From the NCBI GenBank assembly GCA_028684065.1, contig JAQUGO010000001.1, positions 124,001-188,000 on the forward strand: a DNA stretch of 64,000 nucleotides. Direction: 5' to 3'. Source of the stretch: Sulfurospirillaceae bacterium (GTDB lineage: Bacteria; Campylobacterota; Campylobacteria; Campylobacterales; Sulfurospirillaceae). Shown here piece by piece: positions 8,900-16,715 of this stretch. The notes under the pieces were generated by a model that was given only the letters and a program-made list of their open reading frames with translations, had not been told where the DNA came from and made no database searches. Within the stretch, counting starts at the first letter, position 1. Every line of letters starts with the position of its first letter. A program made the position numbers and the translations under genes.

Positions 8900-9252
8900 C
8901 TACTCTTCTGTAGGATGTTGAGGTTCATTAAGAAGTAATTGATAAAAGACTAAATCAAGCCATTGACCAAATTTATACCCAACTTTTTGGATAATCCCAG
9001 CATGTATAAATCCTAATTTCTCATGTCAATAAATACTATTTGCATTTGAAGCATCAATGCCTGTGACTAAAGCAGCATAACCTTTTTCATACACCCAAAT
9101 AAGATGACCTTTTTCTTTTTTAGTATCAACTATTCTTTCCGTTCTTGGAGATTTTTTTCGTGATAAGAGTAAACCGTTGTAGTATGTAAAATCGCATCAT
9201 TATAGATAGCTAAATTTTCTTCTAAATCCTTTTCACATGCAAACCGTATCAT
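8900..9252 (-). pseudogene. Degraded PAT-type GNAT acetyltransferase (phosphinothricin acetyltransferase-like)
   Basis: From the ATG at 9252 the translation begins MIRFACEKDLEENLAIYNDAILHTT, the start of a PAT-family N-acetyltransferase. It stops at a TAG after about 40 residues. In another frame the middle and end of the same family continue: YAALVTGIDASNANSIY, an in-frame TGA, then HEKLGFIHAGIIQKVGYK and FGQWLDLVFYQ. The segment with the acetyl-CoA loop is missing. A full gene would be about 170 codons; this is about 118. The damage (deletion or frameshift plus a nonsense codon) means no active product is expected. Confidence 0.8.
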
Positions 9253-9253
9253 A

Positions 9254-9583
9254 TTAGCTCACCAATTGGCATGCAAAACAATTATTTTGGTCCTTACATG
9301 TAAAGCAAGCAGGAGCTACTTTACCAATAGAATCATAGATAAATTTTTTCCAGAGTTTATCGAGTGGTTTTATCTCAGCAAGCTTGGGAAAATGGCATTT
9401 CATATAGCGACCCATCTGTACACGATTTGTAAATCCAAGGTCGTGATACAGATGATTTTCTTTCAAAGACATTGCCGCAATATGCGGTGCAATTACATAT
9501 TTTGAGTAACGATTTTTGGCATAGCTTTGCAAAAACTCCATTACTTCTTTTTCCATTTTAATGCGTTCTAGTGCTTCATTCAT
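9254..9583 (-). CDS. nifQ: NifQ-like protein (molybdenum handling for FeMo-cofactor)
   Basis: 109 residues. The block HLYHDLGFTNRVQMGRYMKCHFPKLA and the following LWKKFIYD resemble the conserved core of NifQ, which donates molybdenum to FeMo-cofactor assembly. The C-terminus has a cysteine cluster C-x2-C-x5-C-x2-C (CFTCKDQNNCFAC). This retains the C-x2-C-x5-C part of the NifQ metal site but lacks the cysteine expected five residues earlier, and it has one extra at the end. The protein is shorter than classical NifQ. Its ATG overlaps the rpoN stop codon, so it is the last gene of the nifX operon. Confidence 0.62.
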   Translation of the reverse strand: MNEALERIKMEKEVMEFLQSYAKNRYSKYVIAPHIAAMSLKENHLYHDLGFTNRVQMGRYMKCHFPKLAEIKPLDKLWKKFIYDSIGKVAPACFTCKDQNNCFACQLVS

Positions 9584-10818
9584 GCTATAGCCCCTCCACT
9601 CACTTTATAAATTTTTTTGCGCTCCTTTGACGAAGGAACATTCATCAGTTTACGGTATTTTGTTATCGTTCGTCTAACCATTTTAATACTAAAACGTTTT
9701 TCAATGCGTAACAGTAAATCATCATCTGTCAATGGTTCTTCTTTGTCTTCATACTCTATTTGGGTATTGATAAAATTTTTAACTTCAGAAGATGAAAGCT
9801 CTTTAGATGAAACGGCGTTGGTAAAAAAAGATTTGAGTGGAAAAACACCGAGCTTTGACTCAATATATTTATTAGATATGGCTCGTGATATGGTTGATTC
9901 AGCAAAAGAGAGTTCATCTGCCAGCATTGCCATACTCATAGGCTTTAACTCACCTCCTACAAAGAAAGAGAGTTGTCGCTCAACGATTAAAAGAACAATT
10001 TTATACAAAGTCGTTTTGCGAAGTTCCAAAAGATTAACGATGTCGCGTGCTTCTTTGAGTTTATCTTTGATACTGTCATTTTTACTGCTGAAAGGCTCAT
10101 GGATGACAATATCAGGGTAATAATCATTGTTAATGCGTAAAATGATGTCATCTTCCACTTCAACAAAAAAATCAGGAATAACCTGCTTAGAAGTGGCTTT
10201 GTATTCTACTGCAGGTGGGTTTGAAAATTTTTTAATAATAGCTTTTGCCTCTTCAAAACGATGATGTTTGGCGTATTTATCCACTTTAGCAAGACCATCT
10301 ATCATTTTAATGACCAGATTGTAAAGCTCATCGTCTATATCCTCACTTAGTGCATCCAACTGAAATAAAAATGCCTCTTCAACATTATAAGCGCCTATAC
10401 CAAAAGGTTCTAGTTTGGAAAATCTTTGACGAATTTTTTCAACATATTCGGTATAAACATTACATGTAATAGCGATTTTTTCACAATCCCCATCAAAAAA
10501 GCCATCTTCATTAATATCACACAATATCTCGTGCGCCACTTTTTGCGAAATAGGTGTAGGAAAAAGTGGTGGAGTAATTTGCTCTAAGACTTTTTCATGC
10601 AAGGACTCTTGTCCCATCACTAACTCTTCAATGATGCCACTACTAGAACCCATAGATTGTTCAAATGGTCGCTTTACTTCCAAAAAAGGATTTTCGTACG
10701 AAAGCGTTTCCAAATGCCCACTCAATTCTTGAAGTGGAAGCTGTAACAATGGCAACCAAAGTTTTAGTGAAAGGTTCAAACTTTGTTTTTGTCTGAACTC
10801 TAAATTAATTGTTCTCAT
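9580..10818 (-). CDS. rpoN: RNA polymerase sigma-54 factor encoded in the nif operon
   Basis: 412 residues. The N-terminus is the Q/L-rich activator-interacting region (MRTINLEFRQKQSLNLSLKL, then LLQLPLQELSGHLETL and YENPFLEV). The C-terminus carries the RpoN box (residues about 383-396, VRRTITKYRKLMNVPSS), which contacts the -24 element. The factor directs transcription from -24/-12 promoters with an AAA+ activator. Campylobacterota usually carry an rpoN gene for flagella; a copy inside a nif operon suggests a second, nif-dedicated sigma factor, though the rest of the genome is not visible. It lies about 50 bp after the ferredoxin gene and overlaps the nifQ-like gene by 4 nt. Confidence 0.93.
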   Translation of the reverse strand: MRTINLEFRQKQSLNLSLKLWLPLLQLPLQELSGHLETLSYENPFLEVKRPFEQSMGSSSGIIEELVMGQESLHEKVLEQITPPLFPTPISQKVAHEILCDINEDGFFDGDCEKIAITCNVYTEYVEKIRQRFSKLEPFGIGAYNVEEAFLFQLDALSEDIDDELYNLVIKMIDGLAKVDKYAKHHRFEEAKAIIKKFSNPPAVEYKATSKQVIPDFFVEVEDDIILRINNDYYPDIVIHEPFSSKNDSIKDKLKEARDIVNLLELRKTTLYKIVLLIVERQLSFFVGGELKPMSMAMLADELSFAESTISRAISNKYIESKLGVFPLKSFFTNAVSSKELSSSEVKNFINTQIEYEDKEEPLTDDDLLLRIEKRFSIKMVRRTITKYRKLMNVPSSKERKKIYKVSGGAIA

Positions 10819-10872
10819 GCCTAAATTATGCCCAAATCTATGGACGATTTGAGCATGAGAAGTGATTAATTT

Positions 10873-11169
10873 TTAATACTTTATACGTACCACACCGTTT
10901 GCTTTATCGATTTTCATTTGACAAGAAAGACGTGTATTGGGTGTACATGTACCAAAACAAATTTCTTTAAGAACTTTAAACTCTTTATCTGTTTTGGGAG
11001 ATAAAAACTCCATACCTTGTACTATTTCAACAGCACATGTACCACATTGACCATCACGGCATCCAAAAGGAAGTGCACTACCACTTGCTTCTACAACGTC
11101 TTGAATGGTAGCACCTGGCTTAACATTGATTGCTAAAAAATCATTAATAATTTCTACTCTTGTTGTCAT
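10873..11169 (-). CDS. 2Fe-2S ferredoxin (nif-associated)
   Basis: 98 residues. A complete plant/bacterial-type 2Fe-2S motif is present: C-x4-C-x2-C (CRDGQCGTC, residues 37-45) with the fourth ligand in RLSCQMKI near residue 82. The context (between nifZ and rpoN) indicates an electron-transfer or cluster-donor role in nitrogenase maturation, like the FdxB/FeSII-type proteins of other nif clusters. That specific role is inferred. It lies 14 nt after a ferredoxin-like paralogue that has lost most of these cysteines. Confidence 0.85.
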   Translation of the reverse strand: MTTRVEIINDFLAINVKPGATIQDVVEASGSALPFGCRDGQCGTCAVEIVQGMEFLSPKTDKEFKVLKEICFGTCTPNTRLSCQMKIDKANGVVRIKY

Positions 11170-11183
11170 CTTCCTGTCTCCTT

Positions 11184-11522
11184 TTATTTTTTATAAGGCT
11201 TAATTAATACATCACCCTTGATCATCATCATCGAAGCGATACGAACTTTGGGACTTACGGTAAATTGTTGACAAATGTCAGCATCTTCTTTACTAATAAC
11301 ACCCATCTCAACCAATTTGTCCAACTCTTCATCTTCCATATAACTTGTTGGCTCTTCATCGCTGATATTTTCAACACTAACTAAACATTTACTGTAGTCA
11401 TTGTTATCAAAAACAATCGGAATCCCTTTCTCTTTTGCCAAACGAATTACAGGTTCCCCTATCTTCGCATCGTAAATTCCATCTGTGTTTTCATCGAAAT
11501 GCATAAAAATCACTTTTGCCAT
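11184..11522 (-). CDS. Ferredoxin-fold protein with cluster cysteines lost
   Basis: 112 residues from ATG 11522, chosen because GGAG is 5 nt upstream; a GTG two codons earlier lacks spacing. The pattern follows a 2Fe-2S ferredoxin: IGEPVIRLAKEKGIPI, then YSKCLVSVENI where the last cluster cysteine remains, then EELDKLVEMGV and PKVRIASMMMIKGDVLIK. The latter aligns with TRLSCQMKI of its neighbour but has no cysteine. Only two cysteines occur in the whole protein, so a normal 2Fe-2S cluster is unlikely. It may be a structural or regulatory partner in nif assembly. Family assignment rests on pattern alignment by eye. Confidence 0.6.
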   Translation of the reverse strand: MAKVIFMHFDENTDGIYDAKIGEPVIRLAKEKGIPIVFDNNDYSKCLVSVENISDEEPTSYMEDEELDKLVEMGVISKEDADICQQFTVSPKVRIASMMMIKGDVLIKPYKK

Positions 11523-11537
11523 ACTCACTCCTTCAAT

Positions 11538-11906
11538 CTAAGATTTATTTTTGTAGTAGTTTTCTATATATGCTGCTTCTTCTGCTTCTAAGTCTCGATA
11601 GGGCTCTAATGCTTCAAGTTCATGTTCACGACATCCTACAATTTCTATCGCAGCACGCTCATCCATAAAATGAACTTCATAGACCCGAATGACTTGTAAA
11701 AACTCTCCTACATGCCTGATATAACCAATAGCACCTTTGTCTATCATCACGGCACCAATAGGTAAATAAGGATAGGTTCCATCATTTTTAATGTCTTCTA
11801 AAAGCTTTACTTTTTGACCAAGAAAAAACTTAGCTTCCGGCTCATCTTTGCCTGAAAGTTTTGCCATAACATTGTCATGTAAAACCGTATTAGGATCAAC
11901 AATCAC
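11538..11906 (-). CDS. nifZ: NifZ, nitrogenase P-cluster maturation protein
   Basis: About 122 residues. The conserved NifZ core is clear: FFLGQKVKLLEDIKNDGTYP, IGYIRHVGEFLQVIRVYEVHF and VGCREHELEAL. NifZ acts as a chaperone in forming the second P-cluster of the MoFe protein. The best start is GTG at 11906: a strong AAAGGAGGT lies 5 nt upstream. The upstream in-frame ATG at 11924 includes that site within the coding region. The gene overlaps the end of nifW by about 11 nt, suggesting coupling. The C-terminal acidic tail is ordinary for the family. Confidence 0.88.
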   Translation of the reverse strand: MIVDPNTVLHDNVMAKLSGKDEPEAKFFLGQKVKLLEDIKNDGTYPYLPIGAVMIDKGAIGYIRHVGEFLQVIRVYEVHFMDERAAIEIVGCREHELEALEPYRDLEAEEAAYIENYYKNKS

Positions 11907-12225
11907 AATGACCTCCTTTGGCACTTACACATGCTAAACACCCTTTAGGTTGACCATCTTGAAACATTTCAAAAACCTCAGCTGCACTAGGAGCATGGCC
12001 ATTCTTGTAGTCGGCATACACACGAAGCAGAGAAAATTTTAAAAAATCAAGCAATTGTTTTTCGTTGTCACCAAAACCAGCAAGACCTTTTTTAATCAAA
12101 TTGCCATACTCACGCATAATATGAAAACGTTTCACATTGACCAGTTGTTTATCGTAAGTCATTTCAAAAAACTCAAAATAATCTTCTGCATCTCTCAGAT
12201 GATAAAAATCTTCTAACGTTTTCAT
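11896..12225 (-). CDS. nifW: NifW, nitrogenase-protective protein, with Cys-rich tail
   Basis: 109 residues. The block LEDFYHLRDAEDYFEFFEMTYDKQLVNVKRFHIM matches the NifW/NifO family, which associates with the MoFe protein and helps protect it from oxygen. The protein ends AAEVFEMF, the usual NifW terminus, followed by a short extra tail with C-x2-C-x7-C-x-C (CLACVSAKGGHCDC). Such a tail could bind a metal or cluster; that is inference. It lies 10 nt after nifF and overlaps nifZ. Confidence 0.85.
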   Translation of the reverse strand: MKTLEDFYHLRDAEDYFEFFEMTYDKQLVNVKRFHIMREYGNLIKKGLAGFGDNEKQLLDFLKFSLLRVYADYKNGHAPSAAEVFEMFQDGQPKGCLACVSAKGGHCDC

Positions 12226-12235
12226 GTAACATCCT

Positions 12236-12751
12236 TTATAGTTCAGTTTTTAACGCTGTTATCCATTTTTCAACCCGCTCTTCTGTTTTATCTTCTTCGT
12301 TAATATTATCAATGGCCAAACCACAAAACTTACCGTCCATCAGTGCTAACGAAGCTTCATAATCATAGTCACTCGCATCAACAAACCCAATAATCTCAGC
12401 ACCTGCTTTGGAAAATGTTTGGTAAAATTTTCCTAATGCACTGCAAAAATGCTCTCCATGCGTTTTACTGTCTCCTGCTCCAAAAAAAGCCACTTTTTTA
12501 CCACTAAAATCAATGCCATCAGAACTGATTTCAAAGAGTGGGTCAACCCAACTAAAATGGACATCACCCTGTCCCCATGTAGAGCTACCGACAAACAAGG
12601 TATCAAAGTCTTCAAATTGTTCCACACTGTCAAAATCATCTTCCATAAAAACACACGCATCATCATCAACTTCAAAAGCCTCTTTCAAAGCATCCGCTAC
12701 GATAGTTGTATTTCCACCTGCACTTGCATAAAAAATTCCTACTTTAGACAT
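12236..12751 (-). CDS. nifF: Flavodoxin (NifF)
   Basis: 171 residues, a long-chain flavodoxin. The FMN phosphate loop is ASAGGNTT near residues 9-16 (in place of the common GSxTGNT). WGQGDV and GAGDSKTHGEHFCSALG are the FMN-binding loops of nif flavodoxins. The role is electron donation to the nitrogenase Fe protein. It sits in the nifX operon, 13 nt after the DUF269 gene. It is strongly acidic (DDDACVFMEDDFDSVEQFEDFD), as usual for flavodoxins. Confidence 0.92.
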   Translation of the reverse strand: MSKVGIFYASAGGNTTIVADALKEAFEVDDDACVFMEDDFDSVEQFEDFDTLFVGSSTWGQGDVHFSWVDPLFEISSDGIDFSGKKVAFFGAGDSKTHGEHFCSALGKFYQTFSKAGAEIIGFVDASDYDYEASLALMDGKFCGLAIDNINEEDKTEERVEKWITALKTEL

Positions 12752-12764
12752 CTCAAGCCCCTAC

Positions 12765-13196
12765 TTATTTATTATATTTTTCATATACGTCGAGTGCATC
12801 TTTGAGCATTTTGCCACCTTCGCTCATCAGTGCATCATACGTTCTAAAACTGTAACGATGGGCATCTTTGAAAAATTTATTGGTAATGACAATTTTCTCG
12901 GCTAAGACAACAGCACGACCAAATCCTTCATGGCTCATTTCCATAACCACAGAGCACATAATGCTTGTTTTAAGTTCAAACGCTAAAGCAATGGATTGAA
13001 AAATAAGACGTATGTCTTGAATTTGCATCTCATCAATATCTGCAATAATAGGTATCTCTTTGAGCTGTTCTTTGCTCTTAACATACTTATCGCATAAAAT
13101 TTCTTCATTGCTTTTTTTTGCCCACGTACCAAACTGATCGAGTGCACGAATCTGTGACGTTAAAGTCTCTAAAAAGAGTTGCTCGAATTCACTCAT
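12765..13196 (-). CDS. NifX-associated protein (DUF269)
   Basis: About 143 residues from ATG 13196, a few nt after the nifX stop with GAGG upstream; a longer frame opens inside nifX. The sequence (FLETLTSQIRALDQFGTW at the start, EMSHEGFGRAVVLAEKIVITNKFFKDAHRYSF in the middle and GGKMLKDALDVYEKY at the end) matches the DUF269 family, which almost always follows nifX in nif operons. Its biochemical role is not established; FeMo-cofactor handling is presumed from context. Confidence 0.88.
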   Translation of the reverse strand: MSEFEQLFLETLTSQIRALDQFGTWAKKSNEEILCDKYVKSKEQLKEIPIIADIDEMQIQDIRLIFQSIALAFELKTSIMCSVVMEMSHEGFGRAVVLAEKIVITNKFFKDAHRYSFRTYDALMSEGGKMLKDALDVYEKYNK

Positions 13197-13200
13197 CACC

Positions 13201-13551
13201 CTATCCTCTAGCTTCAAGTATTTTTTTAAGAAAAGGTGGGGGATTGGTTGAGAGCATTTGAGAAAGTTTTACGAGTTCATCTTCAATACTCACAATATCT
13301 TTATATTTGATAGGAAAAATTCTATTATTGACAACGCGCGCAGCAGCGGCTGGTCCAATCTCTGTACAGTAAACAATGTCAACACCACTCAGAAGTTCAA
13401 TGCGACCATCCGTTCGCTCTCCTTCAGTGCTAACGACTTTTGAAAGACTATAGTTCTTTGCCTCAACATCATACACAGCAAATTGGTCAGCTGAGCCAAA
13501 ATGGGCATTGATGTTTTTTAAGTCATTGGTAAAAAATGCTACCTTGATCAT
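13201..13551 (-). CDS. nifX: NifX, FeMo-cofactor precursor carrier
   Basis: 116 residues forming a single NifX/NifB-C domain (VAFFTNDLKNINAHFGSADQFAVYDV, GVDIVYCTEIGPAAAARVVNNRIFPI). NifX binds NifB-co and the VK-cluster between NifB and NifEN. It is the first gene of the nine-gene minus-strand operon ending at the nifQ-like gene. A -24/-12 promoter lies at 13588-13601, about 36 nt before the start codon. Confidence 0.92.
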   Translation of the reverse strand: MIKVAFFTNDLKNINAHFGSADQFAVYDVEAKNYSLSKVVSTEGERTDGRIELLSGVDIVYCTEIGPAAAARVVNNRIFPIKYKDIVSIEDELVKLSQMLSTNPPPFLKKILEARG

Positions 13552-13587
13552 TGTTTCTGCCTTTGCGCTAAATTTAACATTCTACTT

Positions 13588-13601
13588 ACAAGAAGTGTTC
13601 C
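13588..13601 (-). promoter_or_regulatory. Sigma-54 (-24/-12) promoter of the nifX operon
   Basis: On the minus strand the sequence is GGAACACTTCTTGT: GG, ten bases, then GT where GC is the consensus. The GGAAC half is identical to the other nif promoters of this window. The predicted transcription start is about 25 nt before the nifX ATG, the same spacing as for the ferredoxin and nifB genes. Confidence 0.75.
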
Positions 13602-13696
13602 GTTGAAAAATATCCCATACTATTGAAGAGAAAGTGAAAGAACAATTTTTGCTATAATAAACCAATACTATGCCTTGAAAAAACCCAACGAAGGTT

Positions 13697-15250
13697 GTGC
13701 TATTGGAAAAATCGCTTCGCTATGAACGTATATTACGGCTTAACTTATTTTTTTACTTTCTTCTTGTTTTTATTGTCTCCTCTCTTTTTACTTTTTATTT
13801 AATAAATGACCATTACCAAAATATGCAGACAAGTCTTAAAACACTGGAAAACAATCTTGTTAATGAAGAAAAACGTAAAACCAAACAAAAAGTGGACCAG
13901 ATTATTCGTTATCTTTATATCTACCGTGCAAGCTCACTCAATGACTATACACCAGAGGCAAAAAAAGAACAACTACGACTTTTTTTAAAATCTTTTTCAC
14001 TGGATATTAATGATTACATCTTTGCCTTTGATTTTGAAGGGAACCAACTTGTCCATCACAATACCTTTTATGAAGGCAAGAATCGCATTGATTTGGTGGA
14101 TAAAAATGGTTTTCTTATTATCAAAAACCTCATCGAGGTTTCTAAAAATGATGAAGGTGGATTTGTTGAATATATCGCATCTCTTGGGCCTAGTGATGCC
14201 AGTCATATTAAAATGTCTTATGCTAAAAGTATTAATGATTTACATTGGGTTGTAGGCTCTGGTGTTTATTTAGACCGTATTGATGCAATTATTGCCAATG
14301 AAAAACTTACTTTAGAAAAAAAATTTCATAAGAAACTGCGTACAACCATTATCTATGCCATTAGTTTTGTTATCTTAGCACTGATTATTAGTTATCTGCT
14401 CTTTACTTACATTACCAAACATTTTAAATTTCAGCGCCGCATCATTCAATCTAAAAATGTCAAATTAGAAGAACTCAATCGTATCATCGCAGAAAAAGTC
14501 AATAAAGAAAAAGAAGAAAATCGCAAAAAAGATATTTTATTGCTTCAAAAATCCAAACTTGCCTTTATGGGCGAAGTCCTTAACAATATTGCACATCAAT
14601 GGCGCCAACCACTCAATCAAATTATCTCCTACGCTAGCGTCAGTAAATTCCATAAAAAGAATAATCAACTCAGTGATGAAGAGCTGATGGAAAATCTCAA
14701 TCACATTATTGACTCTACCCAATATCTTTCTCAAACTATCGAAGATTTTAGAAATTTCTTTTTACAATCCAAAACAAAAGAATACAAATCAGTTGAAACT
14801 ATTTTGGATCAATCTCTGAAACTTTATGATTCCCTATTGAGCAAACACCATATTCAAATTATCACTGAGCTTGAAGCTCACAATGTGCATATTTTAAGTG
14901 AGTTTTTACAAGTCATACTCAACTTTTACAATAATGCCAAAGACATCTTTATCGAACGAAATTGCGAGCAAAGAGTTATTTATATTCACTGCTTTAAAAA
15001 AGAAGATATACTAACAATACGTATCTGCGATAGTGGTGGTGGCATTGAAGAAGAGACTATGAAACGCATCTTTGAACCATACTATTCTACTAAAGAAAAC
15101 TCATTAGGTATTGGATTGTACATGAGTAGCCAAATTATCGACCGTCACATGCAAGGTAGTATTATTGCAACCAATGATAGCTTTATACTGAATGAACAAA
15201 GCTATTATGGGGCATGCTTCACCATTAGTCTCAAGGATTTTTATGAATAA
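13697..15250 (+). CDS. Membrane sensor histidine kinase with Cache domain
   Basis: 517 residues. A transmembrane segment at about 15-40 is followed by a periplasmic single Cache domain (about 65-205; YIFAFDFEGNQLVHH, then NDLHWVVGSGVYLD). A second membrane segment lies at 215-240, then a coiled-coil, and the kinase core: H-box AHQWRQPLNQ near 300, N-box NFYNNAKDIF, and the glycine motifs DSGGGIEEE and LGIGLYMSS. It signals to the response regulator whose gene overlaps it by 8 nt. The neighbouring TRAP transporter suggests it senses a carboxylate, which is inferred. The start is GTG 13697 or TTG 13703; AAGG at 13691 is better spaced for the latter. Confidence 0.88.
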   Translation: MLLEKSLRYERILRLNLFFYFLLVFIVSSLFTFYLINDHYQNMQTSLKTLENNLVNEEKRKTKQKVDQIIRYLYIYRASSLNDYTPEAKKEQLRLFLKSFSLDINDYIFAFDFEGNQLVHHNTFYEGKNRIDLVDKNGFLIIKNLIEVSKNDEGGFVEYIASLGPSDASHIKMSYAKSINDLHWVVGSGVYLDRIDAIIANEKLTLEKKFHKKLRTTIIYAISFVILALIISYLLFTYITKHFKFQRRIIQSKNVKLEELNRIIAEKVNKEKEENRKKDILLLQKSKLAFMGEVLNNIAHQWRQPLNQIISYASVSKFHKKNNQLSDEELMENLNHIIDSTQYLSQTIEDFRNFFLQSKTKEYKSVETILDQSLKLYDSLLSKHHIQIITELEAHNVHILSEFLQVILNFYNNAKDIFIERNCEQRVIYIHCFKKEDILTIRICDSGGGIEEETMKRIFEPYYSTKENSLGIGLYMSSQIIDRHMQGSIIATNDSFILNEQSYYGACFTISLKDFYE

Positions 15251-15938
15251 AATTATCCTAGAAAAGTTAGCTTCTATGAGTCTTTTATACGTTGAAGATG
15301 ATATGCTCACCCACACTATTGTTGCTAGTGCCCTTAGTAAATATTGTCATCAGCTTTATAGCGCTTATGATGGTGAAGAAGCATTAATGATACATCAAAC
15401 AAACCCCATCGATATGTATATCGTTGATATTTCCTTGCCAAAGATGAATGGACTCAACGTGATTCGGCACATACGCAAAGATCAGAAAAAAGTACCTATT
15501 ATTATTACCAGTGCACATACAGACCAAGAATACCTTCTTGAAGCTTTAACCTACTCTCTGGAGCATTATTTAGTCAAGCCTTTTGAGTTTGATAAATTGA
15601 TGAATGTTATTGCTGATTATATTGCCAAAGAATATTTACTCGATAATATGGTGCTAATTGATGAAAAAACGATGCTCAATCTTACCACTAAAACACTTTT
15701 TATAGACAACCACCCTATTGCTTTAGAACCAAAAGAGTTTGCTTGTTTGGAGCTTCTATGCCGCAATACCAATAAAGTCTTGCATTACGATTTGATAGAG
15801 CGCTACATCTACCGTGAAGAAGTGATGTCACGCTCTGCCATACGTACACTTATCTCTAACCTTAATAAGAAACTTGGACAAAAACGTATTCGTAATATTT
15901 CGGGTGAAGGATACATGTTTTTTATGGTACACCCTTAA
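15243..15938 (+). CDS. OmpR/PhoB-type response regulator
   Basis: 231 residues. The receiver domain (residues about 10-125) has the acidic pair in LLYVEDDML, the phospho-aspartate in YIVDISLPKMNG and the lysine in YLVKPFEFD. A winged-helix DNA-binding domain follows (LEPKEFACLELLCRN, then SAIRTLISNLNKKLG and GEGYMF). I start at ATG 15243, with AAGGA 5 nt upstream, overlapping the kinase stop; the frame extends further upstream without a better start. It pairs with the kinase and probably controls the convergent TRAP transporter genes. Its stop overlaps the end of the amidohydrolase gene. Confidence 0.88.
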   Translation: MNKIILEKLASMSLLYVEDDMLTHTIVASALSKYCHQLYSAYDGEEALMIHQTNPIDMYIVDISLPKMNGLNVIRHIRKDQKKVPIIITSAHTDQEYLLEALTYSLEHYLVKPFEFDKLMNVIADYIAKEYLLDNMVLIDEKTMLNLTTKTLFIDNHPIALEPKEFACLELLCRNTNKVLHYDLIERYIYREEVMSRSAIRTLISNLNKKLGQKRIRNISGEGYMFFMVHP

Positions 15939-16711
15939 AAACAAAAAAGTCTTTTAGCATTTATATCGAGTTGTACCAAAAAGGATAAATCATTGAATCG
16001 TTTGCCTAACGAGCTTAAAGAACGTTCAAAATTCCAGACTTCTTCATGCTGCGTAAAAGGGGTATCACTACCCCATAGTAGTTTTTCTTTGCCTACACGA
16101 GCTTCCCATACTTCTATCAAAGGATTGATAGCACGTGCACCAAAGCGATACGGTGCAGAAAGTTTTACATGTAAGTCCAAATCTGCAACCAATAAAGCTT
16201 GCAAGCCTTTGCATGTAGGCACACCATTCTCAGGTCTTCCAAAATGATCTATGACTATTTTCACGCTTGTATTGCCTAATTTTTGGATAATTTCCTGCCA
16301 TTGTATAGCCTTGGCATGTAACTCAACATGCCATCCTAAACTCTGAATATATGAAAAAAGCTCCTGAAATTCCGCATCACAAAATGAAGGGATTGGTTGG
16401 TTTATTAAATTGTATCGAATTCCTCGTACACCACTTTGGTGCATTGAAAAAAGGCTCTCTTTAGAAATCTTTTTATCAACCACAACGACACCTCTCAAAT
16501 GAGTTGGGTAGGTATTTAATGCCTTTAATAAGTAGGTATTATCTGTTCCTAAAAAACTCGGTTGCACTAAAACACCTTTGTGCATGCCGTATGTAGACAG
16601 TTTTTGCAAATAAGCCTCTGCTGTAAAAAAATAATCAGGTCTATAACGACTATTGGCCACGTATATACAGCTTTTATCCCAAGCATGGGCGTGTGTATCT
16701 ATCGTTAACAT
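15935..16711 (-). CDS. Amidohydrolase-family TIM-barrel hydrolase
   Basis: 258 residues. The N-terminal metal motif DTHAHAWD, the strand ending IVIDHFGRPENG, and the late aspartate block WGSDTPFTQHEEV are typical of the amidohydrolase_2 (ACMSD / pyrone-dicarboxylate lactonase-like) family. Such enzymes hydrolyse lactones or decarboxylate small carboxylates. Its position directly after the TRAP transporter large subunit (4 nt apart) suggests it acts on the imported compound. The exact substrate is not evident. Confidence 0.8.
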   Translation of the reverse strand: MLTIDTHAHAWDKSCIYVANSRYRPDYFFTAEAYLQKLSTYGMHKGVLVQPSFLGTDNTYLLKALNTYPTHLRGVVVVDKKISKESLFSMHQSGVRGIRYNLINQPIPSFCDAEFQELFSYIQSLGWHVELHAKAIQWQEIIQKLGNTSVKIVIDHFGRPENGVPTCKGLQALLVADLDLHVKLSAPYRFGARAINPLIEVWEARVGKEKLLWGSDTPFTQHEEVWNFERSLSSLGKRFNDLSFLVQLDINAKRLFCF

Positions 16712-16715
16712 TGTT

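Noticed and set aside
12433-12805. Long alternative frames on both strands across nifF and its upstream gene
   Set aside because: They are shadows of nifF, whose flavodoxin motifs are unmistakable.
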